From positions 89,015,438-89,079,437 of the forward strand of contig OW121743.1 in the NCBI GenBank assembly GCA_933228675.1: a stretch of 64,000 nt of DNA, given 5' to 3'. Position numbers and translations under genes: made by a program. This stretch comes from Stomorhina lunata. Lineage: Eukaryota > Arthropoda > Insecta > Diptera > Rhiniidae. The notes below the pieces were generated by a model. That model did not search any database and was not told the origin of the DNA. It saw nothing but the letters and a program-made list of their open reading frames with translations. The stretch's first letter is position 1, and each line of letters starts with the position of its first letter. Shown here one piece after another: positions 34,384-46,700 of this stretch.

Positions 34384-35170
34384 TGGAATAGTAAACTGTG
34401 AATTTGATCATGTTATGATCTTTAGCGAAGATGTTGCAGATAAGCCGGAGAAGGTTTTTAAGTTGGTAAGACTAATTTCAGTTGGGTGGCGCCACTGAAA
34501 ATTACTAAAAATTAATTAAATTGTAAACCGTACATTTGTTCATGCTATGATCTTTAGCAAAGTTGTAGCGCATGAGCCGGCGAAGGCTTTTTATTTGGTG
34601 TGAATAATTTCCGACAGGTGGCGCTATTGAAAGTTACTCAAAGTTAATTTAATCGTAAGCTGTACATTTAATCATGCTATAATCTTTAGCAAAGTTGTTG
34701 CGGATAAGCCGACGAAGGTTTATTAATGGGAATGACTAAAGTCCGATAGGTGGCGCCACTGAAAATTACTCAAAATTAATTAAATCGTATACTGTACATT
34801 TAAACATGTTATAATCATAAGCAAAGTTGTTACGCATAAGCAGACTAAGGTTTCTTAATTGCTAAGAACAACTTCAGGTGGCGCCACTGAAAACTACTGA
34901 AAATGAATTAAATCTTTAACTGTGCATTTGATCAAGCTATAATCTTGATTGGTATGACCAATTTCCAAAATTTTTAAAATGAGTTAAACTGTAAACTATA
35001 TGTTGATCGGACAAAATAAATAAAATAATTCAAAATTAACTGAATATTTGTACAATGTATTTCCTCTAAATTTATTTTACTATGTTATAAAATAAAATAT
35101 ATAAACATTTTAAAATTTGCCTCAAGATGCTTATCATAAAGCTCCGAGCAAGGCTCGGTCAACCAGGTAC
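34384..35170 (+). mobile_element. Helentron/DINE-1-like element, 3' partial copy 3
   Basis: Begins directly after copy 2 within the internal sequence GAATAGTAAACTGTGAATTT and contains four to five ~130-bp units (GGTGGCGCCACTG at about 34484, 34747 and 34878). It ends in the same hairpin and CAACCAGGTAC. The (TA)n and 5' half are missing. Copies 2 and 3 are fused head to tail with no spacer. Confidence 0.65.
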
Positions 35171-36477
35171 TAAGGATAAAAGCATAAATTAACATTGGTG
35201 TAGGTTATTGTATAGTCGAGCTTGACCGAGTATCTCAGTTTCTTACTGGTTCCTTCATTTCAAATGCTGTTAATTTTCAAGCCCAAATACCCAACAACAA
35301 TCAATTATCTTAAACACTCAAATGATTTTATTTCTTTCATCTTCATCTGAAAGCCTCAAATCGTTTATTTAAAGTTTAAAAACAAGAGTATTTTAGATAT
35401 TTGTAATTTAAATAAATTACCGCCATTATGGATTTTTTCGTCGGTTAAGGGCTTTATGGTGTTCGAACTTTGACAATCATTAAGTATTTCCGGTAAAACA
35501 AAGCGAAAAAAATTTAAATACTTAATACAAAATCATCAATCGTTTTGGGCAGCCAAAAGAAAAAAACTAAATAGGCAAATTTTTAAAATTGCCTTAAAGC
35601 CTCTGACAAAAAAATGCCTAAAGTCCCAACTAATGTTTCTAGTGTTCAAAAAAACAAATAAACATTGAAATTGAAAGTTTGGCTTTGAATCTTTCACTCT
35701 TAAGCATTTGTTTGTTTGTTTATTTGGTTTATTTAATAATTTATTTGATCTAAAACAACAAATCACAATTTAAATAGTTTTAAACAAATTTGCAGAAGAC
35801 CATAATTTTTAAAAAGTCTTTAAAAAACTCCATAAACAAATATTTGTTTAACAATTATGGAATGTTTGGCAATCATTTTTTGCTCATAAAGTAGCATAGT
35901 GCAAAAAATGGCTTAAAACCATAAGGGAATAGTAATAAATTAACCAAAATTTCATTCATTGAAATTTTTTGGTAGGCTTGTTTTGACAGAACTTCACGCA
36001 CTTTTTCTGTAGAGTACGTGTTTATAACATAAAAGGTAAGACCCGATGTACTTCGCTACATACCTTTCCTCCTTTTACTTTTTGGCTAAGCAAAGGTATC
36101 AAAAAATAACAAAATTGTCGGGATTTGAAAATTATTCAAAAAGAAAAATTATTGGCATTTGATCCCAGTCTATTAAATTTATTTATTAATTTAATGACAA
36201 TTTTTTTAATAAAGCCAAAAAATGTTTGTGGGGATAACCAATTTCTCGACGCGTTTCTATGGCTGGTTAGGCCATTTCTTCAGAAGGAGTATCACTACTT
36301 CTAGACATATCATATTATTACCTATTTTACAAACACAATCATTACGAATTATGTTTGTAAATCAAAGGTAAAACCTCAGATTATCGACTGAACAAAAGTT
36401 AAGACAAATATTTTTAAGTTTCTTCGTTGCACCATCTGCTAATATCGTCATTATATTTTTGTTTTGTTTTATTTTTT
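35171..36477. other. Unassigned DNA; one repeat shared with array E
   Basis: Positions 35195-35240 (GTATAGTCGAGCTTGACCGA) are a fragment of the ATACCC repeat. 36160-36395 is the inverse of 30285-30530. No protein-coding gene is supported: the minus-strand frame 35536-35766 has no recognisable motif. Confidence 0.4.
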
Positions 36478-39345
36478 ATACCCACTATCAAAATGGGGGG
36501 TATATTGAGATTAGGGGGTATATTGAGATTGTCATTCCATTTGAAATTTCCTTAAAAATCAAAAACGATATATATTCTGAATCCTTATGAAATTCTAAAA
36601 CGATTGAGCGATGTCCGTCTGTCTGTCTGTCTGTTGAAATCACGATAACGCCTAAACGAAAGGACCTAGCTCACTGAAACTTAGTAAAAACATTCTTCAC
36701 ATCTGAGAAAATTTTGGTATTGAAATTGGGCAAAATCGGTTAACATTTGACCATAGCTCCCGTATAACCTCGCCTACGCTAATCGCTTATTTGCTAATAA
36801 ATAACAAACTATAATAGCTATGGTGATAAAATAGTAAAGTTTTGCATAAGCTCGGTTCACATTTAGTCATATCTCCCATACAAAAATCTTACGGAAGCAG
36901 CCAAAATTTCACATAAAATATACTTAAATGCCAATAAATCTAAAACTATAACAGATATAACCACTAAATTTATCACGAGGAGGTCTTATGTCAATGCCAT
37001 ATTCGGTCACCATTTGACCATAGCTCCCATATAAAAAACTTACGGAAACACAAAAATACAAAAAGAAAAGGGGGTTTATGTCCGCCTGTCCGTCAGATAA
37101 AAGCTCGATAGCGCCTTAAAGAAAAGGGCTACAACAACAAAAGGGAAACTTATGTGAATGGCAGCCGGTGTGCAAAATTTTGTTACAATCGGTCACTATT
37201 TGACCATGGCTCCCATATAAAAAACTTACGGAAACACAAAAATACAAAAAGAAAAGACAGTTTATGTCCATCTTTCCGTCAGAAAAAAGCACAATAGCTC
37301 CGTAACTACAAGAGCTAGAGAGACAAAATTCAGCAAAAGTATTTTCGATATGTTATAGAAATTGTGTGCTGAAAATGGGTAAAATCTGTTCACATTTAGT
37401 TAGAGCTCCCATATAACCCTGCCCCGGGAATCACATTTACGCTGATAAATTGAATAAAATTGTAAAATCTATGACTACTAAATTTAGAACAGAGAAGTTT
37501 CATGCGACTTTCAGTCAGTATGTCAAATTTTATAGGAATCGGTCCATTTTTTACTATAGCTTTCACATAAAAACCGCTCCCGGTAATCACTAAAATGCCA
37601 CAAACGCCAGTTAAAAGCTATTAAATTATAAATTATGTCAGCTATGGCCACTAAATTTTGCACAAATAAACTATATATAATTTCTAGTCAGTATATAAAA
37701 TTTTGTAACAATCGGTTAACATTTGGCTATAGTTCTTATATATATAACATCCCTATTTTATATCTTCAATCACAAAGATTTGGAGGTGCATTCAGTATAT
37801 GAAGATTGCATATACGAAATTAGATAGCTATCAATCAATGTTAGGTCCAGACTTTATACACGGTAGATGCACTAAGAACTCCTAACAAAATATATGAACC
37901 TGCCGTGTTGCTATCAACATGTTTATGGCACAACGAAACAACTTATTAATGTAAAACTATATTTGGTTATGGAACAGCATTTGGTCCAAGATACTTTTAA
38001 ATGTTGAACTATAGTAAATATACCACTGCACAGTGGGAAAATACGGCCAAAACTCAATAACTTGGTCATTTCTTAACTTTTTTTCTTGAAATTTTCTGTG
38101 CATGTAAATAATATACCTTTGGCTAAACTGAAATAGTTTTTTTAAGAAAGTATAAAGGCTGTGGTCACTTAAAACTGGACCACTAAACATGCTAAAAAAT
38201 CTTTGCTGGCAATTTTAAAAATTATTTACTTTAATGGGATAATTTATGAAAATAATACCTATCCTACGACATACGTCTTGTCAAAACCGGACATGTCCTT
38301 TTAAAGATATTGGCCTCATAATATGGGCTTATAACCAGATTTTGTATGCTTTTAATAAATCTACAGAAAAACTCTAAACATTTAATATTCTTATAAAAAT
38401 AATTACTAGTCCTTGAATAATATAAAATTTGTGGATTTTAAAATTTTTATTGCGTCCACAATTATGTGACCACTACCTGTATACTTAAATAGACTATATA
38501 AAGGCCACTCAAATTGGAAAATTTTGTTGTTTTTTTATGTTTATATATAAATTTTGCATTGAATTAGAAAGAAAGCTAAAGAAATGGCATAAAAATATTA
38601 CATCATGCAAAAATTTCACTTCAAGTAGCGATTTTTTTCGCGATAAATTGCATAAAATTGCGAAAGAGGGGTCTCACTAAAAATGTTATAATTCTTAAAA
38701 TGGAATGCAAATGGATACGAAATTCATAGAGCTTATTACTGATTCAATTCAGCTATTCGAAGCAGTTGTGCTCCAACCTCTAAAAATCTCTAAAAAAATT
38801 GGCGGTCTGTTAAACTTTGTATTTAAAATTAAAAAAAAAAAAAAATTATTGTTGTTTTAACTGCCAGAATTCTACATAAAGCATAGGTCAAAAAATATCG
38901 AAACTGGCGCGGTTAATTAGCACAAGGTATCTACTTTTTAATCCAAAAAAGAAAATAACTTAAAATCTTACACTTTTTCCAGTATTATCCGAATTTTATT
39001 TATAGGTTCAAATATACAGTAAATTTTATTAAGAACATAAAAATAAATATTCAAACTTTGAAGAATTATTACAGTCTTAGTAGACAATGCAGAATGGTAA
39101 AAATTTCGGATTACATGTTTTGAAATGTCAGCTCTAATCTGACATCAAAAATTGTTAAAAAAAATTAAAAGTAACTTTGGGGGTTTTGGCCATAATTTCT
39201 CTACTGTGCACTGCAGCCGAATTTAGTCTAAGCATATTACTAACAATACCACATTTGGTCAACATTTTGAATTAGCTGCACTCTCGTAAAACTTGATGGT
39301 GGGTATACAAGATTCGGCACAGCCGAATATAACACTCTTACTTAT
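36478..39345 (+). repeat. Long interspersed repeat with ATACCCACTATCA ends and internal TTTGACCATAGCTCC units
   Basis: The left end ATACCCACTATCA and right end TGATGGTGGGTAT are inverted, followed outside by GATTCGGCACAGCCGAATAT, itself palindromic. A short GTCT run sits at 36609-36634. A unit around TGACCATAGCTCCCATATAA recurs about seven times between 36749 and 37730, at 120-200-bp spacing. No coding capacity was found. The right third contains the inserted element at 38021-39214. It resembles an enlarged relative of the ATACCC family. Confidence 0.55.
38021..39214. mobile_element. Nonautonomous DNA element, imperfect CACAGT ends
   Basis: The left end CACAGTGGGAAAATACGGCC and right end, read inward, CACAGTAGAGAAATTATGGC both continue to CAAAAC, giving an inverted repeat of about 27 bp with five or six mismatches. 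CACTGC(A) occurs on both outer sides and may be a 6-7-bp target duplication. No open frame of note. Superfamily not assigned. Confidence 0.5.
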
Positions 39346-40119
39346 TATTTATTGAATCTTCATTTCATTCTTCATTTCCTAATGAACTAACAATATGTTA
39401 ACAAGTCTTAAATCTAAAATAAATTAATCATGAAAGGCCATTTATAAACCACATAATTTTTTTCTTCAGTAGGATTATTCCCTGTTATATCATCTTTATA
39501 TAATCGTATTTTCTTAAGAAAATATTTAAGATTACTATGACCAGAAACAATACCTATTAGCATTCCAAGTTTATTCTTCTCCAATTTTACTAGTTTTTTT
39601 TAGGTAAGTATTACTTGGGTTCTACAAAGTTTTAGAGTGATCATAGCATTATGACCCAAAGCATTGTGTATCTGCATCAGTCTTGAATTTGTATCTTACA
39701 TTGTAGAAATGAAAGTCAAGTCCAGAGTATATATCCTCAGAAGTATTTCTTATATCCATGTCTGATCCAGCACATAAAAGAGCTCTATTTCGTCAGATCT
39801 TATGTGGTAACAATTTAGCACTAAGCCTAGACTGTAACTTCACCATCGAAGAACTCGTTGAAATATTTTTCTGAAAATTTTACTACTCGACAAATTTTTT
39901 TTCTTTTAAAGCAGTTTCGCAAACGATCATCATATTGTTCATCTAACTTTCAGTGTAAAAAATATTGCAACTATGGACATATGTTGCTTATAAGCAACAT
40001 TGTTTTTATGAAATTCCTGACATAACGATAAGAACTATTTTCAAGTTTTACCAACTTTAACTCATTTCCTTAACTGTTATTTATAGCAAAATTCACTTTT
40101 TTTAGGAAAAATGCTCTTG
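39346..40119. other. Unassigned AT-rich DNA
   Basis: No gene, tandem repeat or family resemblance noticed. Confidence 0.35.
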
Positions 40120-40816
40120 CAGCCTGTTTTTGAAACTACAATTTTTTGAAATTGTACGTCAACTGACGAAAAAATTTTCCTTTTGGTTTTTGTAATTTTT
40201 CTTGAGTGAAACCTGAAAAAGCTTTTATGTGCGGTTTATATAACTCAAGCGGCTGGCGATTGAGTGAAATTTACATGTATTTTGTTACAGTAACAAAAAC
40301 AAAATACATATAAATTTCACTCAATCGTCAGTCGCTTGAGTTATATAAACCCCACATTAAAATTTTGGTTCGCATATGAAATGTATAGACGAAAGTAATT
40401 GTCAAATTAGGCAATTACAAAATTGTAATCGTCTGGGAAACAAAAATACATTTAGTTATTTTTTTTTTGCTTAGGACGAGCACTCAGGGCATGGCCCCTA
40501 CTTACGCACATACATCACATTGAATTCTTATGCCCAGAGCATAATTTTATAAACTTGAAATAATGTTTCATTGAATTTTGAAAAAAATTAAAAATTTATT
40601 ATTTTTAATAATTTTTGATTTTATTTAATTGCAGGGTTAACATCATTTCAATTTTTGCAGGAAAATCATATAGAAAAGTAAGAAAATATTTCATGGTAAT
40701 TTCATTACGAAGCTTTTACTTCTAAACGAAAAAATAAAATGAACTCAATTTAGAGCTTAATCGTTTGGATAGTAATCGATTGCGTTCTAACGTATGACAG
40801 TTTTGTGAACAGGCTG
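40120..40816. mobile_element. CAGCCTGTT-ended element, copy 2, with a nested palindrome
   Basis: Ends CAGCCTGTTTTTGAAACTAC and, inverted, AACAGGCTG, as in 10995-12041. TTA follows the right end, and TTG (a possible decayed TTA) precedes the left. Shared internal words include GTACGTCAACTGACGAAAAA on the left and GAGCTTAATCGT on the right. It lacks the retrotransposon fragment of copy 1 but carries a palindromic MITE at 40227-40357. Confidence 0.65.
40227..40357. mobile_element. 131-bp palindromic MITE
   Basis: Two arms of about 60 bp mirror each other around GTTACAGTAACAAAAAC. Arm words are TATATAACTCAAGCGGCTGG and its near-complement at 40325-40350. The homologous sequence at 11097 reads straight through (GCTTTTAAAATTTTGG), so this is an insertion. 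The borders show a TA, allowing a TA target duplication typical of Tc1/mariner MITEs. Confidence 0.75.
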
Positions 40817-41300
40817 TTAGTTTTCGTTTTAATTTGTAAAACAACTTTTTAGACATTTCAACTAGATCACAAATGAATATTTGTAAAGCTTTTTATGAAT
40901 TAATGTTTATAAACATTAATTTAAGTTGGGAAAAAAACAGTTAGCAAAAACAACAAAAACTAAAGGAACTACCATCAAAAGTTTACAATGTTGTTTATAA
41001 GCAACAAATGGCATCGAAGGGTTAATCTCCTATAAAAATTAACCAATTTTCTCCAGCCGATTTCTTAATATGTAGGAAAAGGTGTATATTTCAAAGTTTT
41101 TGTTTTCCTAATCCCTAAGTATTTACTGGCAAGACATTTTGAAATCAGAAAATGCAATATAAAACAAGCATGAAGGCGATACCTTTTACTACTACTGTGG
41201 CCCCATTACAGTACTTAACACCAAAAATTACTGATAAATTAAACTACTTTTCTTAGCATTATTTTGGTACTAAGTGGACCAAAATAGGGGAAATCTATTC
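40817..41300. other. Unassigned DNA
   Basis: No gene or repeat recognised. Confidence 0.35.
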
Positions 41301-41304
41301 TTCT

Positions 41305-41745
41305 TCTGCTATCTTTGACTCCCAATGGAGCATTGTTTTAGCAGGTGCACCAATACGACGGCCTCTTCCCTGTGGATTCCAACTAAGCGCTTGTCGGGCA
41401 ATGTTTTTATTTGGCATCGAAGTGTGTGGCCTATCCACCGCCACTTTCGTTGCCATACCTCTGTGGAAGAAGGGATTTGGTTTATAGCTTTAAGTAGATC
41501 TTCGTTTCCTATACGATTCGGTCACAATATATTAAGGATTTAGTATTTGTTCGTAAAGGCTTGCAGTCGCTTATCGATGGCATTTGGACGTTTCCATGTT
41601 TCGCAGCCGTAATACAGGATGGACTTGACATTCGAGTTGTATATTCCTAACTTTATTAATGTTGATATTTGCCGAGATTTGCAAATAGCTCGAAGAATGC
41701 TGAATTCAGAATTATGCAAATCAAAAATTTAAAAATTGCTTCTTC
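41305..41745 (-). pseudogene. Non-LTR retrotransposon ORF2 C-terminal fragment
   Basis: The minus strand reads SNVKSILYYGCETWKR, then RLQAFTNKY, a stop, ILNIL, then EVWQRKWRWIGHTLRCQ. In a shifted frame near the end it reads ALSWNPQGRGRR. The Tyr-Gly-Cys/Ala-Glu-Thr-Trp motif followed by (K)R.W.WIGHTLR and L.WNPQG..RRG is the standard C-terminal part of many RTE/jockey-type endonuclease-reverse transcriptases (family knowledge). Two stops and at least one frameshift make it dead. The upstream polymerase domain is absent. Confidence 0.8.
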
Positions 41746-42099
41746 TTCTTCTGTTATCCTTGGCTCATAGTGGAACATACCGTTCTAATTAATTTGTTTG
41801 ATTTATTAAAACGCGTTCCTTACCTCAAAGAGCTTTATATCCGATGACGGATGCCAGCAGCCAAAAGCTATGTTGCCTCAGTATTCGAGATGGCAAATCG
41901 AGGTTTTTATTCGATCCTGTAACAGATGTTTCCTTGATTTCATTATCGTTTTTACGTAGACGACAACAGATTGACTCACTAGTTCTATACGCAAAGAATC
42001 ACTTAACATTTAGAACTAAAACTCTTTCTGTAAATTTTAATTTCAAATACAAATTCCACAGAAATTTTATTCTTGCTGACATCCTTAAATAGCAAAGTC
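41746..42099. other. Unassigned DNA
   Basis: The plus-strand frame 41844-42092 is not recognisable. Nothing else noted. Confidence 0.35.
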
Positions 42100-42590
42100 T
42101 TCCTAAAACAGCAGCCTCATCCTAAAACTTCATAGTCATCCTAAGACTGCAGAGTCATCCTGGAAATTGCTAAGTCATAATAAAACTGCTGACTCATTCT
42201 AAAACTGTTGACTTATACTAAAAATGCTGAATCATACCTGAAATACTGATGCATCCTAAAAGTGCCGACTCATCCTAAAATTGCGGAATCATCCAAAAAA
42301 TTGTTGGTGCCAATTTAAGGATGACTTCGCAATTTTAAGATGAGTTGGCTGTTTTAGGATGCATCAGCATTTTAAGTATGAGTCAGCAATTTTGGGAGGA
42401 ATTAGCAGTTTTAGGATGACTCATAAGTTTTAGGATGACTCATCAGTTTTAGGATGACTCATAAGTTTTAGGATGACTCATCAGTTTTAGGATGACTCAT
42501 CAGTTTTAGAATGATTTTAAAGTTTAAGGATGAGTCGGAACTTTTAGGATGACTCTGAAGTTTTAGGATGACTCAGAATATTGTTCATTA
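42100..42590. repeat. 19-bp tandem repeat in two opposite arms
   Basis: 42105-42300 holds degenerate units of TCATCCTAAAACTGCTGAC. 42310-42590 holds the reverse complement, GGATGACTCATCAGTTTTA. The arms can fold on each other. The unit contains TGACTCA, an AP-1 consensus, and is related to the array at 27290-27480. Confidence 0.8.
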
Positions 42591-42599
42591 GGTTTGAGA

Positions 42600-43794
42600 A
42601 CCCTAAATTTTGAACACAATTAGAATATTATCTCTTATTCAACCTAGACTGCTCTATATCAAAGAAATTTAATGAGTTTCAAAATAATATAGGGGAACAT
42701 TCAGAAGTTAATCTTTATTGGACACAAGTTCATAGAGATATTGAACAATTTGCATTAATCTTAATCCGATTTGAAAGGAAAAGCTTTCGAAAAGCTTTCT
42801 ATGTCATCAATCTATCTATTTATCTTGCTTTACGGAAATCTTTGTAAAAATAATAATAAAAATACATCCCAAATTGTTGGCCTTAACAACAGATGTATCT
42901 CCTTTAATAGGTACATACATATGTATGTATATTTCTGCCATTTCCCAGTTCATATTTAAAATATAAAGAAACATTAACCACGAGACGAAATTAGTATCTC
43001 GTGTGCTTAATATTCATTGTAATAAAACAAGATAAATGATTTTGGTTTTTTAAGGTTTTCTTAAGTTCATTTACGCATAAAATCTGTAGCCGCCTTTGTA
43101 AGAAAACATACGAAACAATTTCGTTGATGCCAAATAAATCTTAGGTAAAATACAATACATATTTTAAATTTATCAAAAAGCAAAAAAAAAAAAAAAAAAC
43201 GCGAAATGTTAACAAAAACCTACACAATAAATATTTTCAGGAAACCTGTAGGGCTCTTAGCAGAAACAATATCATGGGAACATTTCGTTATAAGGAGGCG
43301 CAGTCAGTTCCAAAACAAATTAAGGTCAACTTAATTTTTCATTAATTGTTAGTTGAGGTGAAATTTTTAAATTAAGATATTTTTTTTCAGAATTGAAATG
43401 AAACGTATATTTGTGAATATGTACAATAAAATGAAATATATGTATGTAGTTAAAAGAAAATATTAATTTGATATAAGAAATGAATTTTTAGCGAAATTAA
43501 AAGGTATTAGTAGGTAATAGACAAATAAATCTTAAGATATTGTAAAGTAGGTACAAATAATGGTAAGTTAAATTTCTAAAAATGTGGGAGGAGTCCAACT
43601 AGTTTTTGCTATATAATATAGCATATAGAAAAATTGGTCTGAGATTCCCTTATTTAACTCAGAATCACTTCTTGAGTCCATTTAACGATGTCGCACGACG
43701 ATGTAGCAGCCATATAAGGACCAATGCCGGTAATTACATAAATATATAAAGTAAACCTCAAGAAAACATGAAAATGTATGAAGCTACATTTTTA
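42600..43794. other. Unassigned AT-rich DNA
   Basis: Includes a run of about 18 A near 43182. 43640-43750 (TTTAACTCAGAATCACTTCT, TTTAACGATGTCGCACGACG) is a weak match to the ATACCC repeat, just before array F. No gene recognised. Confidence 0.35.
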
Positions 43795-46700
43795 TATTAT
43801 AGCAAAAACTTTATAAAGAAAATGTTTCTAAAGAAAAATAAAAATTTTCCGACAGAAAAATTTTTCTAATAAAAATTTTTATTATACAAATTTTTTATAA
43901 AAAAACAAAAATATAATTTTTCTATAGAAAAAATTTTATAATGAAACTTTTTCGATAGAAAAAATTTTATAATTAAAATTTTTCTGTAGAAAAACTTTTA
44001 TAAAGAAAATTTTTCTATTCAAAAAATTTCATAATGAAAATTTTTCTAAAGAAAAATTTGATGATAAAAATTTTTCTACAGAAAAAATTTCATAATGAAA
44101 ATTTTTCTATAGAAAAAATTTCATAATGAAAATTTTTCTATAGAAAAAATTTCATAATGAAAATTTTTCTATAGAAAAAATTTCATAATGAAAATTTTTC
44201 TATAGAAAAAATTTCATAATGAAAATTTTTCTATAGAAAAAATTTCATAATGAAAATTTTTCTATGGAAAAAATTTCATAATGAAAATTTTTCTATAGAA
44301 AAAATTTCATAATGAAAATTTTTCTATAGAAGAAATTTCATAATGAAAATTTTTCTATAGAAAAAATTTCATAATGAAAATTTTTCTATAGAAAAAATTT
44401 CATAATGAAAATTTTTCTATAGAAAAAATTTCATAATGAAAATTTTTCTATAGAACAAATTTTTTGAAAAAATTTATTATTTATGAAATTTATGAAATTT
44501 TTTCTATAAAAAAAATTTTATAAGAAAATTTTTCTATAGAAAAAAATTTCATAAAGAAAATTTTTCTATAGAAAAAATTTCATAATGAAAATTTTTCTAT
44601 AGAAAAAATTTCATAATGAAAATTTTTCTATAGAAAAAATTTCATAATGAAAATTTTTCTATAGAAAAAATTTCATAATGAAAATTTTTCTATAGAAAAA
44701 AATTCATAATGAAAATTTTTCTATAGAAAAAATTTCATAATGAAAATTTCATACCTATAGAAAAAATTTCATAATGAAAATTTTTCTATAGAAAAAATTT
44801 CATAATGAAAATTTTTCTATAGAAAAAATTTCATAATGAAAATTTTTCTATAGAAAAAATTTCATAATGAAAATTTTTCTATAGAAAAAATTTCATAATG
44901 AAAATTTTTCTATAGAAAAAATTTCATAATGAAAATTTTTCTATAGAAAAAATTTCATAATGAAAATTTTTCTATAGAAAAAATTTCATAATGAAAATTT
45001 TTCTATAGAAAAAATTTCATAATGAAAATTTTTCTATAGAAAAAATTTCATAATGAAAATTTTTCTATAGAAAAAATTTCATAATGAAAATTTTTCTATA
45101 GAAAAAATTTCATAATGAAAATTTTTCTATAGAAAAAATTTCATAATGAAAATTTTTCTATAGAAAAAATTTCATAATGAAAATTTTTCTATAGAAAAAA
45201 TTTCATAATGAAAATTTTTTTATAGAAAAAATTTCATAATGAAAATTTTTCTATAGAAAAAATTTCATAATGAAAATTTTTCTATAGAAAAAATTTTATA
45301 ATGAAACTTTTTCGATAGAAAAAATTTTATAATTAAAATTTTTCTGTAGAAAAACTTTTATAAGGAAAATTTTTCTATTCAAAAAATTTCATAATGAAAA
45401 TTTTTCTAAAGAAAAATTTGATAATAAAAATTTTTCTACAGAAAAAATTTCATAATGAAAATTTTTCTATAGAAAAAATTTCATAATGAAAATTTTTCTA
45501 TAGAAAAAATTTCATAATGAAAATTTTTCTATAGAAAAAATTTTATAATGAAACTTTTTCGATAGAAAAAATTTTATAATTAAAATTTTTCTGTAGAAAA
45601 ACTTTTATAAAGAAAATTTTTCTATTCAAAAAATTTCATAATGAAAATTTTTCGATACAAAAAATTTCATAATGAAAATTTTTCTAAAGAAAAATTTGAT
45701 AATAAAAATTTTTCTACAGAAAAAATTTCATAATGAAAATTTTTCTATAGAAAAAATTTCATAATGAAAATTTTTCTATAGAAAAAATTTCATAATCAAA
45801 ATATTTCTATAGAAAAAATTTCATAATGAAAATTTTTCTATAGAAAAAATTTTATAATGAAAATTTTTCTATAGAAAAAATTTCATAATGAAAATTTTTC
45901 TATAGAAAAAATTTTATAATGAAAATTTTTCTATAGAAAAAATTTCATAATGAAAATTTTTCTATAGAAAAAATTTCATAATGAAAATTTCATACCTATA
46001 GAAAAAATTTCATAATGAAAATTTTTCTATAGAAAAAATTTCATAATGAAAATTTTTCTATAGATAAAATTTCATAATGAAAATTTTTCTATAGATAAAA
46101 TTTCATAATGAAAATTTTTCTATAGAAAAAATTTCATAATAAAAATTTTTCTATAGAAAAAATTTCACAATAAAAATTTTATAAGAAAATGTTTCTATAG
46201 AAAAAATTTCATAATGAAAAATTTTTATAGAAAAATTTTCATTATAAAATTTTATCATGAAAATTTTCTGTAGAAAAAAATTTTTAATGAAAATTTTTCT
46301 ATACAAAAATTTTATAATGAGAATTTTTCTACAGAAAAAAATTTATAATGAAAATTTTTCTATAGAAAAAATTTTACAATGAAAATTTTTTATAGAAAAA
46401 AAATTATAATGAATATTTTTATATAGAAAAAATTTTTTCAGCCAAAAAAATGTTATAATGAAAATTTTTCTATAAAAAAAAATTTTGCAGTCAAAATTAT
46501 TTAATAAAAAAAATTATATAATGAAAATTTTTCTATAATTTTCTAAAGAACAAAATTTAAAATAAAAATTTTTCTATAGAAAAAATTGTATAATGAAAAT
46601 TTTCTAAAGAAAAAATTTAATAATGAACATTCTTCTATAGAAAAAATTATGTAATGAAAAATTTCTATAAAAGAAATTTTATAATGAAATTTTTCTGTAT

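Noticed and set aside
38440..38482. A second Tc1-like terminus (AATTATGTGACCACTACCTGTA resembles the 5720 end)
   Set aside because: Only a short one-sided match; no partner terminus or transposase could be placed, so no element was called.
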